Of a DNA stretch of 64,000 nucleotides, positions 23,936 to 34,101 are shown in pieces (positions within the stretch are counted from its first letter, which is position 1; each line of letters opens with the position of its first letter). This DNA comes from Pipra filicauda (Eukaryota > Chordata > Aves > Passeriformes > Pipridae): contig NW_024104526.1 in the NCBI RefSeq assembly GCF_003945595.2, forward strand, positions 593,657 to 657,656, in the 5' to 3' direction. A model generated the notes under the pieces. It was not told the DNA's origin, did no database searches, and saw only the letters and a program-made list of their open reading frames with translations. A program made the position numbers and the translations under genes.

Positions 23936-26376
23936 ACGGGGGAAATTGGGGTAGGGCTCCCTTCAATGAAAGGTGGATGAAGTGGCTCCAGACAGAGAAT
24001 TGTTGGAGTGTGGAAGTGATGAGAGACGTGGGCTCCCAAGAGGGTGGGAAGGAGCACGTCTCCTGCCTCAAGCCCCTTCCAAGCAGGGAGAGGCACAGAA
24101 ATACAGTGGAGAGGCAAGTGATCAGCTCCACAACTTCACATCCTCTCTCCTCACGTTGGCTTGTGGGATTTCAGGGGATTCTTGGGAAATGACTCAGAAG
24201 GGCACTGCAATACTGTGTCACCAGTTTGGAGGGGAAACGTGTGCTTGCTTTGCCATACCTCCACATTTGTTTAGGTGCCATATTGACCTTTTATTTTCCA
24301 TGGGTCCACTTGCATGTAGCCAGTGGGAATGGCAACTGAACCCAGTTACTGATCCCAGTTTGTGTGGAACATTTCGGGGCAGCTCGTGCATTCCTGGAGC
24401 CTGTCACGCCGATGGTCGTGGCGCATTTCTATCCCAGCACTGGGGTCTTGGGTTACAAACAACCATAAGCTTTTGGTTTTTTTGCTTTAAAGTCATCGAA
24501 ATGCAGAGTTCCATGAGGCAATGATTGGTTAATAACTGGCTGATCTTAAGAGTGTTTTATTGTAATGCACCAAGTTGGTATTTGGGAGCGTTTTGTTGAA
24601 GTTACAAAGCATCTTTGCCTTTGGTTTGGAAATTGGTAAAAGCATGTGGCATGGCTTCAAGTGCTGAGTGCTTTCAGATGCTGTGCTGCTCCTTTGATTA
24701 TTGAAAATGATTCCAGCACAATCCTGCTAATTTTCTCTTTGTGCTCCCCTAATTTCAGGAGACTGTTAAAAAGTCCATCTAGGCCAAATGCGTATTGCCA
24801 CTGTGAGGGAGATTTTTGCAGAGCCAAATTTTAGCAAACGCAGTAGTTTTCAAGAATTTGGAACATTTTATTCCTTCTTTTCCTCTCTCAATTCTTCAAT
24901 TATTTTTTTTAATATATATTTGTATACATGCACATGTGTGGGCATTCTTACAGTGCATCCTATTCTTTTTCTTCTCTGTAGTATCCGTGGAATACCACAG
25001 TATAGTTTAGCACCAGCAGCTCTTTTCTATTTCCCTGGCATCCTGCAAGCTGAATGTGGGAGGAGGATGTTTAAGAAAGGCTTCCCAAGCTTTTGGGGGT
25101 CATTAGGCACAATCACACGCGGTCCTTGAAAGCCCAGGCAGTGAGGGCAGGAGCATTTATCCTCCTGGTAGCTTTGTGCCTTGTCACCTGAAAACACATG
25201 ACAAACACTGATTAATCTGAACACCACCCGACTGTGATAGGTGTATATTATTATATCCCTCTTGATGGAAGGGGAATCGGAGAGTAAGGAATTAAGCAAT
25301 TTGCTCTGTGACAGTGGCATAGCGAGGTATAAAGGCTGGGTGTCCTGATACCTGCTCTGTCCATTAACATGAGATGTATTTGTTCTCTAGAGGATTTTTC
25401 ACTACCAGGGGCAGGATACTTTGCCTTTGAAAGAGAAATAGCCTTTCCCATGCTGATGCACCTTATAGTTTTTGTCAGAAATTACATTTGGCACATTCTT
25501 TCCATTCTACTCTCTCCCAGAAAAAAATAGCTTGGGAGAAAACATCAACATTTTACTACATTAAAAATATTTTCTTCCGATAGAAACAAGATTTAAATTT
25601 ATAATTGAAGAGTATTTGTCTGTTCTATTTTGTTGCACAGAGTAATTTTTCCAGCAACTTGCTTTCTGAATAGGTAATGAAATGTTTTACATCAGTGTGA
25701 ATGAAATTTTGCATCCAGCCTCTCTTGACTCAGTGCTACAGACACCAAAAAATGTTGTTTATGCAGTTGTGTTGCAGATTTACCATCCTGATTTCTTACT
25801 ATGGTTCTCGTGTGTAAATAGTCTCTCCTTGTGGGAAGAGAATGGCACCTCCCAGCACTGCTTGTTTCACATCCACTGTGAGTGGATTCCAGGGTCAGAT
25901 TTCATGCCATTGGCTTTGAGTGCAGTGTCTAAACGATGGACCCACCTTTCTTTACTCTGTTGTCACCTTATTTTCAGAGCAGACTTCTGTGGTCACTGTA
26001 TCACAGCCAAATTTACCATGTGTTAGATCAGTGCTAAACTGAAAAGCAGGATATTAAGTCAAAACTCTGTATTTTCACGTGATCTGAAATACCAGAGCAT
26101 TTAATCTCTTGATCAGCTTTTTTTTCTTTTGGTTTTTTTTTTTCTGGCTTTTTTTTTCCAAATAACTCTAGAATTAAAAGACAAAGGGAGAATAAATTTT
26201 CTGCCTGTTCCACAGTCCTTGTCTCCCCCTCATGTCTAGGATGTGGGTGCCAGTGCCTCCTCCACTCCCAAGAAGCACTGATCAGTTATGTCAGGTTGTG
26301 CCCAGGTACTACCTCTGCATCCTCTCTTGGCCATTGCTGAATCCAGACCCAGAAATAGGTACTGAGCCACAGGAGA
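23936..26376 (+). other. CTBP2: CTBP2 intron
   Basis: A 183-codon open frame at 23973-24524 looks non-coding: it has no domain, no splice logic and an odd composition. T-rich tracts lie at 26117-26160. Confidence 0.55.
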
Positions 26377-26940
26377 TTCATAGAATCATAGAATGGTTTG
26401 GTTGGAAGGAACCTTAAAGACCATCTCATCCCACCCTCTGCCTTGGTCAGGGACACCTTCCACTAGACCAGGTTGCTCCAAGTCCCATCCAACCTGGCCT
26501 TGAACACTTCCAGGAATCCAGGGGTGGCCACAACCACGGCCTCATCACCCTCACAGGGAAGGATTTCTTCCCAGTATTCCATCTAACCCTGCTCTCTGTC
26601 AGTGTGAAACCATTCCTCCCTTGTCCAAAGTCCCTCTCCAGCCCCCTTGTGGAATCCCTTCAGGTGCTAAATGGCTGTGATAAGATCACCTTGGAGCTTC
26701 TCTTCCCCAGGGTGTACAATCTCAATTCTTTCAGCCTTTCCTTATGGGAGAGGTGCTCCATCCCTCTAATCATCTTCATGGCCTCCTCTGGACTTGTTCC
26801 AGCAGGTCCACGTCCTTCTTATGTTTATGTCCCCAGAGCCAGATGCAGCACTGCAGGAGGGGTCTCACCTGAGCAGAGCAAAGGGGCAGAATCACCTCCC
26901 TCAACCTGCTGCTCACACTGCTTTAGTTTGTCTGGATGCT
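26377..26940 (-). repeat. Longest CR1 LINE fragment inside an intron, minus strand
   Basis: It starts TTCATAGAATCATAGAATGG, passes through the usual 3' block and continues well inward. Inner landmarks are GGTGCTAAATGGCTGTGATAAG, GTACAATCTCAATTCTTTCA, ATGGCCTCCTCTGGAC and GAGCCAGATGCAGCACTGCA. At roughly 560 bp it contains part of the 3' UTR and possibly the very end of ORF2. No open reverse-transcriptase frame remains. Confidence 0.94.
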
Positions 26941-29317
26941 GCTTTTAAGACTGCCCAAAAAAAAGACAGAAGACCATTCCTGCCCATCATAAATATTTCA
27001 TTCTGATAATTTCTTTTACATTTATTGGCTCAGTGGTGGTATAGCATTTCCTTTGCTGCCGTGGTGGCTCGGGAGGCTGCCCAGCTCCACGGCTCCTGGG
27101 CAGGTCTTCCCCACTGGCTGTGGGGTTGGTGGCAGCTCTTGGGCAGCAAGAATTGGGGCCAGCAGACCCCTCCAAGAAGGACATCTGCTCCATGGCTGCA
27201 GGGAAACGCACAAATCCTGCAGCCCCTGGTGCTGCAGGTGTTTGCCTCTGCTGGTCTAGGAGCACAGGAATAGTTGGTTTGTTCCACTGAGGTCAGCACA
27301 TATGGGATAAACCATCCGTGTGCATGGCTGTTGTAGCAGCAGGCCTGGAGTTGGAGTTTCCTGACTTCTGAGAAGCAGCTGGGAGAGGAGCACATCATCT
27401 GCCCAAGGGCTGCAAGGTTGCCCCGTGCAAGGGTGGGCTGGTGCAAGGATGGGTTGGTACAAAGTGGATTTCGGAGCCCAGATGTGCTCCTGTGCTTGGG
27501 ATGGGGTTTGGAGGTGGGTCTCCAGGTCCTGCTGTCCCCCATGTGTGCACTGGGCAGGGCACGGCCAGCAGTTACAGATCTGCTGGTTTGGGTGAGGTTT
27601 CTGTTGTGTGCCTGCCATGCGACCCTTATCAAAGCTTTTGGTTTTTTCAGAAGTAGTGAGTTCTCCAAGCTCCCTTCCCTTGCAGTTGTTCAAGATCAGC
27701 ATTTTTGAAATGTCATTTCTCAATGGCATGGTTTCTTTCCATTGTCGACCAGGGCTTAACATGGTGACTGTGTTCATTAGTGATTTCAATGGTGGAAGAG
27801 GCCCTTGATCTATAGACCAGGATTTTATTATTTTGTCATATACATTTTTGGTAGCTTTATACTGCTGCTTCAGAACAAACAAATGGCACGGATCTCGCTG
27901 TATCCTGTTGGGAATACATTTTATTCTTTAGCAAAATGTTGTTGTAATAAAATGGATTTTGTTGGTTAAAGTGTTCTCTGCTTTATTTGTAAGCCACAAA
28001 TGTGTCTTCTCATCTTGACTCTCACAAAAGAAGAAATTTTCCAATGTGCCTGAAGTTTGTTAGTTAATTCAATATAATGCCAATCAGATATTCTCTGAGA
28101 ATTGCGTAAATAATATTTTGGGGCCCGTGTTTTGCATGTCTGTGTAATATCCAACACAGTTTTCACGACTGTGGTTCTTGAGGATGGAATTGGAGGAGAG
28201 AATGTTTGAAGAGGATTTGTAATACTCACTGCAATAAAGAAATTTAGGGATTACTCAAAGATCCTGTCAGTATTTGGGTCAGAAATATAGCCCAGAGGTA
28301 TTAGTATGATAGGCAAGTAGAAGCATTAGACTGTATTAGTGATTTAGCTATCATAATAGCACAATAGTCCATCCTGCGATGGCTTGTGCACTAAACATTT
28401 ATTGTGGATTAGCCAGGAAAAATGCTCAAGCTGTCTTGCAAACAGACCAGGGAAGGTGACTGTTTCTCCTTTTCCTGGGCTCTTCCTAGAAGGGGTGTGT
28501 TGGAGGTGAAGACATTTGTGATCGTAGCAGAGAAAGGCAAAATCATTTCCATCTGAATTTTTTAATTAAAGGAGAAAAATGTTACCTCTCTAACAGTGGT
28601 CAGCAAAATAAGGAACAGTTGACCTATTCTTCTTTGAAAAGGAATATTTGAACATGAGCAGCATGTCATAATTTAGACTGCATGTTTTGGGGAGCCATCT
28701 TAATATCTCCTCTGAAAACAATGACTCTATATGGAAATTTTTATTACATTCCCAAATAACAATTTTCTCTGGTGTGATTCCATCTAAATCCTTTTGCCCA
28801 CTCTTAAGTGTAAAAAAAGCTTAATCCATATGAATGTTGAAATACTGTTCAATATAAATTGAGTTTTGTCTGATGTTTCAGAGTGTTTTCCCATCTCATA
28901 AACATGTAGTTTTTCCAAAGGAAGCTGGAGATAATAGTCAAAAGTCTGCTATTCCTTTCTGCTTTGTAAGACCGGGCTTTAGATCCTTTGATCCTCCCCT
29001 CCTTTTCCATGACCTGTGCTAGGGTCTTAAAATTATACATTCCAGATTACACCTCCACAATTTTCTGTCCTGGGATGATGAAGGGATTTGCGTATTATGG
29101 TAATAATATAAAGAATCCTTTCAGAGCCTAGTTAGTGTGGCTAATTTGAAAATACAACAAAAAATGTAATTTCCAGCGCAAATTACAATATTCATAAAGT
29201 GCTAAACAGACACCTAACTAATTTCTAACTGCTCTTGCAGTCTTGAATATCTTGCATTGGCCTTTTTTTAGGCCTGTCTGCCGGCTCCCATTTAATTTGT
29301 CCTTAGCTGTGTGCAGT
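26941..29317 (+). other. CTBP2: CTBP2 intron leading to the RIBEYE exon
   Basis: A GC-richer patch at 27030-27880 supports chance open frames on the minus strand. The rest is AT-rich. One TTAATCC motif is present at 28821. Confidence 0.55.
27425..27470. repeat. 16-bp tandem repeat, about 2.7 copies
   Basis: The unit GTGCAAGGATGGGTTG is repeated with two or three substitutions (GTGCAAGGGTGGGCTG, then GTACAAAGTGG...). It is a short minisatellite within otherwise unremarkable intron. Confidence 0.75.
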
Positions 29318-29669
29318 GGATTAGCATTTCATCAGGCTGGATTAAGATTGAGCTGACACTGAAGCTTTCTTTTTTATTTTTACATGCGCATGTGTGTGTG
29401 TGCATGAGTGGAAATGGGCACATTCCGTTATCCCACCGCCAGTTCCTGGTGGGAGCTGGTGTAGACTCCCTGAGCACCTTGGGAAGGAGACAACTGAAAC
29501 ACATGAAACACGTGTTAAAAAAAACAACAGTTAAAAAAAAAAAAAAAAATCATTCCCTGGGGAAAAATTGCGTTGAGGTTGCTGGCTGGGTCAGTGCGTG
29601 AGATTTCATCGGGCTAAAATGATGTCACATGGAGCGAGGGCTTTAGAGGTTTTATTTAGCTCCTAATCC
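29318..29669 (+). promoter_or_regulatory. Candidate RIBEYE promoter region with CRX/OTX-type motifs
   Basis: Three exact photoreceptor-homeodomain-type sites precede the RIBEYE exon: GGATTAG at 29318-29324, GGATTAA at 29339-29345 and CTAATCC at 29663-29669. A further TTAATCC lies at 28821-28827. A T/A-rich element (TTTTATTTAG, about 29650-29659) could act as a weak TATA element just upstream of the last site. RIBEYE is known to be made from an internal promoter in retina and pineal, where CRX and OTX2 act. Assigning these sites to that promoter is inference; no transcript start can be seen directly. Confidence 0.4.
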
Positions 29670-29988
29670 CCACACACTGCTCGGCCAGTTGTCCATGTGC
29701 ACGCCGTCCCCAGCGGCAGAGGATAAAGCATCTGGGCTGAGCGCGGCCGCTCTCCTCCGTGGCTGCACCGCACGGGAAGGGGCCCAGCTGCATGCTCTGC
29801 CTCCTAAGGTTACCAGGAATTAATAATTCAGGCAACACTCTGAAAGGCAAAACCACCCGCCGGTGGTTTCTGAAGTCCCGGGAGGGCTCAGGCGGAGCAC
29901 AGTCTGGTGTTGATGCGTGCCGGAGAAGCACTGGGAAGGAAGGCACCTCCTCTTCTCTGTGTCACCAGGAGCGAGCGGCCTCGTGACG
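29670..29988 (+). other. Presumed leader of the RIBEYE transcript
   Basis: This stretch is more GC-rich than the surrounding intron and runs into the RIBEYE start codon. It holds a perfect 8-bp inverted repeat at 29850-29869. It also has an out-of-frame ATG at 29913 whose frame overlaps the RIBEYE start (stop TGA at 30054-30056), and a splice-acceptor-like CTCTTCTCTGTGTCACCAG ending at 29968. If the acceptor is used, the upstream ATG and the hairpin would be removed from the mRNA. Which form exists cannot be told from sequence alone. Confidence 0.45.
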
Positions 29989-31681
29989 ATGCCCATCCCC
30001 AGCAAGCACCCCAACATCGGCCGCTCGCAGAGCTGGGATGCTGCTGGCTGGTATGAGGGGAACTGGGAGAGCGAGAACGCCTTTGAGTACCAAAGGCTGC
30101 CGGGCCGGAGGAGCTCCCTGACCTATGGCGGCGAGGGCGGATGGTACGAGCCACCCCGGGCCAACGAGATCATCTTGCAGGGCGGCGCGGAGCTGAAGCA
30201 GGAGGCGTACCCGTACCAGGATGCCGCCTTCGCCCCGGGGCCGCTGAGGAAAGGCTCCGTGCCTGACTTCACCTACTGCGACCGGCCGGCGCCCATGGCG
30301 GGCCGGGGCTCTCTGCCGCCCCAGGATTACTACAGCGACCCGTCACTGTCGGCGAGGTCACCCAAGGACCCCCGGTGCTACCGCGACCACGTGGCGGGCA
30401 GGCCACTGGCGAGCTACGGGGCGCCTGGCAGCAGGTTGTCCTGGGACCAGACCCTGGCACGCCCGCCAGCCCCACCAGACACCACCCGCCTCTACAGGGA
30501 CCCCAAGCTGGCCCTGGATGGGCAGCGGATGCGCGGCAGGGACGTGTCCCCGGCATGGTACGGCACGGAGCCCCCCGGCCCGCGCTACGCGGCAGAGCCG
30601 CCTGCCTTTCCCGGCAGACCAGGCTACACTGATGGGACAGAGCGGCCCCCCGAGGCACCAGGGGCCAGGCAAGCTGCCCCCACCTGCCTGGTGGTGGATC
30701 CCACCAGCACTACTGGCAGCAGCTATGGGCCAGGCAGAGAGAGCACCAGCACCAAGGGTCCCTACGACGGCTACGAGGCGGCAGTGGCGACGCCTTCCCA
30801 CCCACCGGTGCCCCCCACCTTCCCTGGGCCGGAGGGCAAGAGGAGCTTTGACCCCGAGTTCGTGGCACTGCTGCGGGCAGAGGGCGTCTCGGAGAGCACC
30901 TTCGCTGCCCTGCTGCAGCAGGGCTTTGACTCCCCAAACTTGTTGGCCATGATGGAGGAGAACGACATCAAGTCGGTGGCGCCGAACTTGGGCCAGGCCC
31001 GAGTGCTGTCCCGCATTGCCCACAACTACAAGGCAGAGATGCAGCTGCAGAGGCAGGAGCGGAGGGCCGGGACGCTGCGCCCCAGGACCCGCTCCAACAG
31101 CTTCAGCCACCGCAGCGAGCTCCCAGGGGACTACGGGGCACCCCTCATGGCGGGACCCACCACGGACGGCCCCGCTGCCTCTCAGCACCCACCCCCCCTG
31201 CAGCCACTCTCCCCGAGAGGAGTCGAGATGCACCGTCGGCCATCCAGCGCCCCGACCCAGCACCTGCTGGAGACCACCACCTACCCAGCCCCTGTGGGGG
31301 CTCCTCCGGGGCCACACTTCCTCCCTGGTTCAGGATACAACACGCCCCTGCCTTGCAGCACGCGTCCGACCTCTGCCTACTCTGCTCCAGCCGGCATGGC
31401 CATGACCGCGACCAACCCACACCCCAGCCCCAAAACAGCGTATCCCACCACCTACACCGTGCCCATGGAGTTGATGAAGAGGGAGCGGACGGTGGCGGCG
31501 GCATCACCGGCACCCAGCCCTCACAGCAGCCCCCAACTCCTCCGCCGGCCGGGAGCACCGGGGGATGGTGGCCTGGCACCCACCGGACCCACCTTCCCTG
31601 CTCAGGTCTCCCCGTACCCGAAGCTCAGCAGGCGCACGGGGCCCCCCGTCATCGTCTCCACCATGGCATCACCTGAACCAA
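29989..31681 (+). CDS. CTBP2: CTBP2 RIBEYE-specific exon: synaptic ribbon A domain (partial CDS)
   Basis: This single GC-rich exon encodes 564 codons plus one base. It starts MPIPSKHPNIGRSQSWDAAG, which is the RIBEYE A-domain N-terminus. RIBEYE is the main scaffold of synaptic ribbons in photoreceptors, bipolar cells, hair cells and pinealocytes; its A domain self-assembles and its B domain is CtBP2. The protein is rich in Pro, Ser, Gly and Tyr and lacks a signal peptide or membrane segment. Residues about 285-343 form a compact, helix-prone block low in proline that looks SAM-like. Basic Ser motifs occur at 366-372 (RTRSNSF) and 415-422 (HRRPSSAP). The length is close to the mammalian A domain. 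The donor is CCAA/GTAATT, weak at -1 and +5. It ends in phase 1, so joining to 60593 gives ...[14 protein letters not shown] chose the ATG at 29989 (A at -3) because it begins the conserved N-terminus; the open frame continues upstream without an in-frame ATG. Confidence 0.97.
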
Positions 31682-31959
31682 GTAATTACTGAAGGGTCTT
31701 AGTCCATGTAGTAGTTTACAACCACCTTGTTGTTGCTTAATTTATCCCTCAAAAAAACCCACAGTCAGATATCTTGGCGTTTCATGCCTAAATATTACAC
31801 CCTTTCCTACTTAGAGAAGGAGGCAAAGGGGATTTCTGTGCAGGGCTGTGCTGGCCATGCAGAGCTAAAGATACTGGTTCTCACTCTGTGGTTAAATTCC
31901 AAATATTTTATTTGTTTAGCCAACTTCAGTTAAACCTGAGCGGTATCTCAGATAATGCT

Positions 31960-32345
31960 TCCAGGGTTAATCTTGCCGTTCCCGTTGTTTGTAGAGAACA
32001 GGAGATTAGATAGTGCGCTGGCTGAGCAATTAGGACTACAGGGTTTGCTGCAGATTGACTTTTTACCGCTGTTATCAGGCGCAAATGTGTTCCTCCGAGG
32101 AAATGGTTGGCATTGTTTTGACTAAATTCATCAGATAGCTAATGGTGTTATTTGAGAATCGACTTACCTTTGGCCATTACCTAAGGCTTTTCTTCTTATT
32201 ATTAATTTGCTGTTTTATCAGGCATACAAAATAAACCCCTTGATTTCCTTCTCGAGATGCCTGTAAGTGAAGCGATAGAGCTGTTAAAGTAATAGGGCTG
32301 TGCTTAAAACTAAAAGCCTGTCGTTAAGCACTGGAACAATAAAAA
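31960..32345. promoter_or_regulatory. Candidate conserved non-coding element after the RIBEYE exon
   Basis: This repeat-free block starts 280 bp after the RIBEYE donor. It contains TAGCTAATGG, GGCCATTACC, ATTATTAATTTGC and GCTGTTTTATCAGGC. AATAAA hexamers occur at about 32229 and 32336. It may be an enhancer, or the 3' end of an unspliced A-domain transcript; neither is shown. Confidence 0.25.
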
Positions 32346-33359
32346 TGAATGGTGGCTCCCTTCCCCTCGTAGAAGCGTTCAGGCTCTTGGCTGCTCAGAT
32401 GGAAAGCTGTATAATCCGAGCAGGCTCTGCTCCTCCGTTTTGGAGATGTACATTGATGATAACACTCAGAGCCTGACAGAAACTAACCTCCAAAACCACC
32501 CTGCTAAGTATAAAGAAACTCAGCAAATCCACTCATTTGTGGCTTGACTTGTTTGAAAAAAAGGTGGAAAAAAACCCCTTGAAACGTTTTTCCTGGTAGT
32601 GACTCCGTGAGCAGGGAATTTTCTCCCTGTGCAGCCCAGCTGAACCCCCATGCAAAGAAGCCCTGAACAATGTGCCCTACCAGCACACACACACACAAAG
32701 CTTTAATAAGAGGATACCATTTATAGGCATCAAGACGGTGCCAAATCGGTGATGCCATTCCACAGGAATCTAAATAAAGAATGATTTTGTGAGTGGAAAT
32801 GATAAAGTTGTCAAAATGCAGACACTTGGCGCACCCCTTTCCCTGCCGCACCATAATTACACAGTTAGGAAGTAGGTGCCGGCTCTTTCACGCTGATGCA
32901 TCCTTTATGTAGCGGGTGTAACGTATTGATTTCTAAAAAATGCTTCAATATTAGGCAACATGTTCTGTGTTGACATGGATCAGATGGGAAAGCAGTACAT
33001 CCAGGCAGTATTTTTAAATAAATGCAGAAAAAAAGGCAAACTGGCATAATGTGGGGAACACAAATATGTTCATTTATTTGCAGTGTGTCTGATTGAGAGG
33101 TCGATACCGATGCAGTGAAAGCTCTGGGGTGAAGGACCTCCACAGCACAGGGCTTGGGAGCAACCTCCTCCACCACAGGGAACAGATCCCTCCTTCCCTG
33201 TGTCTTGTATATAAACCGCAAACCCTGTTCTCTAAAAATCTCAAATCGTCCCTTCCCTTTACCAGATTTACCGATGAGCAGCAAGACGAAGCCAGCAGCA
33301 TTTCTGTGCTGTTGAGCTCTTTCTTGCTACACAACCCTCTCTTTTTTTTTTGCCCACTA

Positions 33360-33530
33360 CCAGCTCATTTGCATGAGGATGACATTTGTTGCTCCAGTAA
33401 TTTCATCTGATAATGGCCAGCTTGCAAAGCGGATCTGAAAACATATTCCTTAATTATGTGTTGCCAAGCAACGAGAGGGTTTGGCCATAATCACAGAAAG
33501 ATTATCTTCTCATTGAAGGCCCTGAAAGGT
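33360..33530. promoter_or_regulatory. Candidate enhancer with octamer and X-box motifs
   Basis: An exact POU octamer (ATTTGCAT, 33367-33374) and a near-perfect RFX X-box (GTTGCCAAGCAAC, 33460-33472) lie 86 bp apart. Between and around them are TTAATTATG, TCTGATAATGG and GGCCATAATC. POU and RFX factors act in hair cells and retina, where RIBEYE is used; the link to this gene is inference. Confidence 0.3.
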
Positions 33531-34089
33531 TTAGCTGGAGTAGGACCTGTAAAATTGTCTTCTTTTTTTATTTATTTCCCCTTTTTCTTTTCCAAATAGC
33601 CTGAGAGGTTTTCTTCCTGTTAAACTGTATTTTAAAAGTAGAAGCCAAGGTAAGACATGTGGAAGGGTACGGATTAAAAATGGAAGGTGTGGCAGTTTGT
33701 AGATGTTTGAACTGTGCTGAGGAGGAGTGTTCACATTTACCCACGAGGGGATAAGCTGAGGTTACAAATATGTTAAGGTGTTTTAAAGCATTTAGTGGAT
33801 GGCAGAAACTTGGCTAAATCCAGGAAAATCTTGTTTGCCAGCAGAAAGAGACTGGATGTGTTTTTAGGAGTGACGAGCCTTCTCCTAGCTGTAGCTTTGG
33901 CTGTGGATATTTGAGTCACAAGGTGAAAGCAAGTTCAGTATTAAACTCTGTCTCTAAATGGCTGCAGATATTTTCTGTCGGTGTAGGTTAATGTCTTCTC
34001 AGGCAGCAGAGGATTATAAAGTGCCCATTACAGTCCAGTCATGTTTTGAAGCTTGTTGTATGGATAAGACCTTAATATAGATCATTTTC

Positions 34090-34101
34090 GGGGGGGGGGG
34101 G
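34090..34101. repeat. G12 homopolymer
   Basis: Twelve consecutive G follow ATTTTC. Such a run is prone to slippage and may form a stacked-G structure, but it stands alone. Confidence 0.85.

Noticed and set aside
23973..24524. 183-codon plus-strand open frame
   Set aside because: No homology, no motif, and composition like translated intron. It starts right after a CR1.
26377..26940. Possible CR1 reverse-transcriptase coding remnant
   Set aside because: Sequence reaches only the 3' UTR and perhaps the last codons; no open RT frame is visible on either strand.
27030..27882. Two overlapping minus-strand open frames of about 210 codons
   Set aside because: They overlap each other in different frames, have no recognisable domain or splice structure, and sit in a GC-richer intron patch.
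29917..29988. 24-residue N-terminal extension of RIBEYE
   Set aside because: The frame is open but begins with GTG, not ATG, and the conserved protein starts at 29989.
30358..31317. 319-codon open frame antisense to the RIBEYE exon
   Set aside because: It is a shadow of the GC-rich coding exon; composition is Gly/Arg/Trp-rich with no domain, and all six frames are long here.
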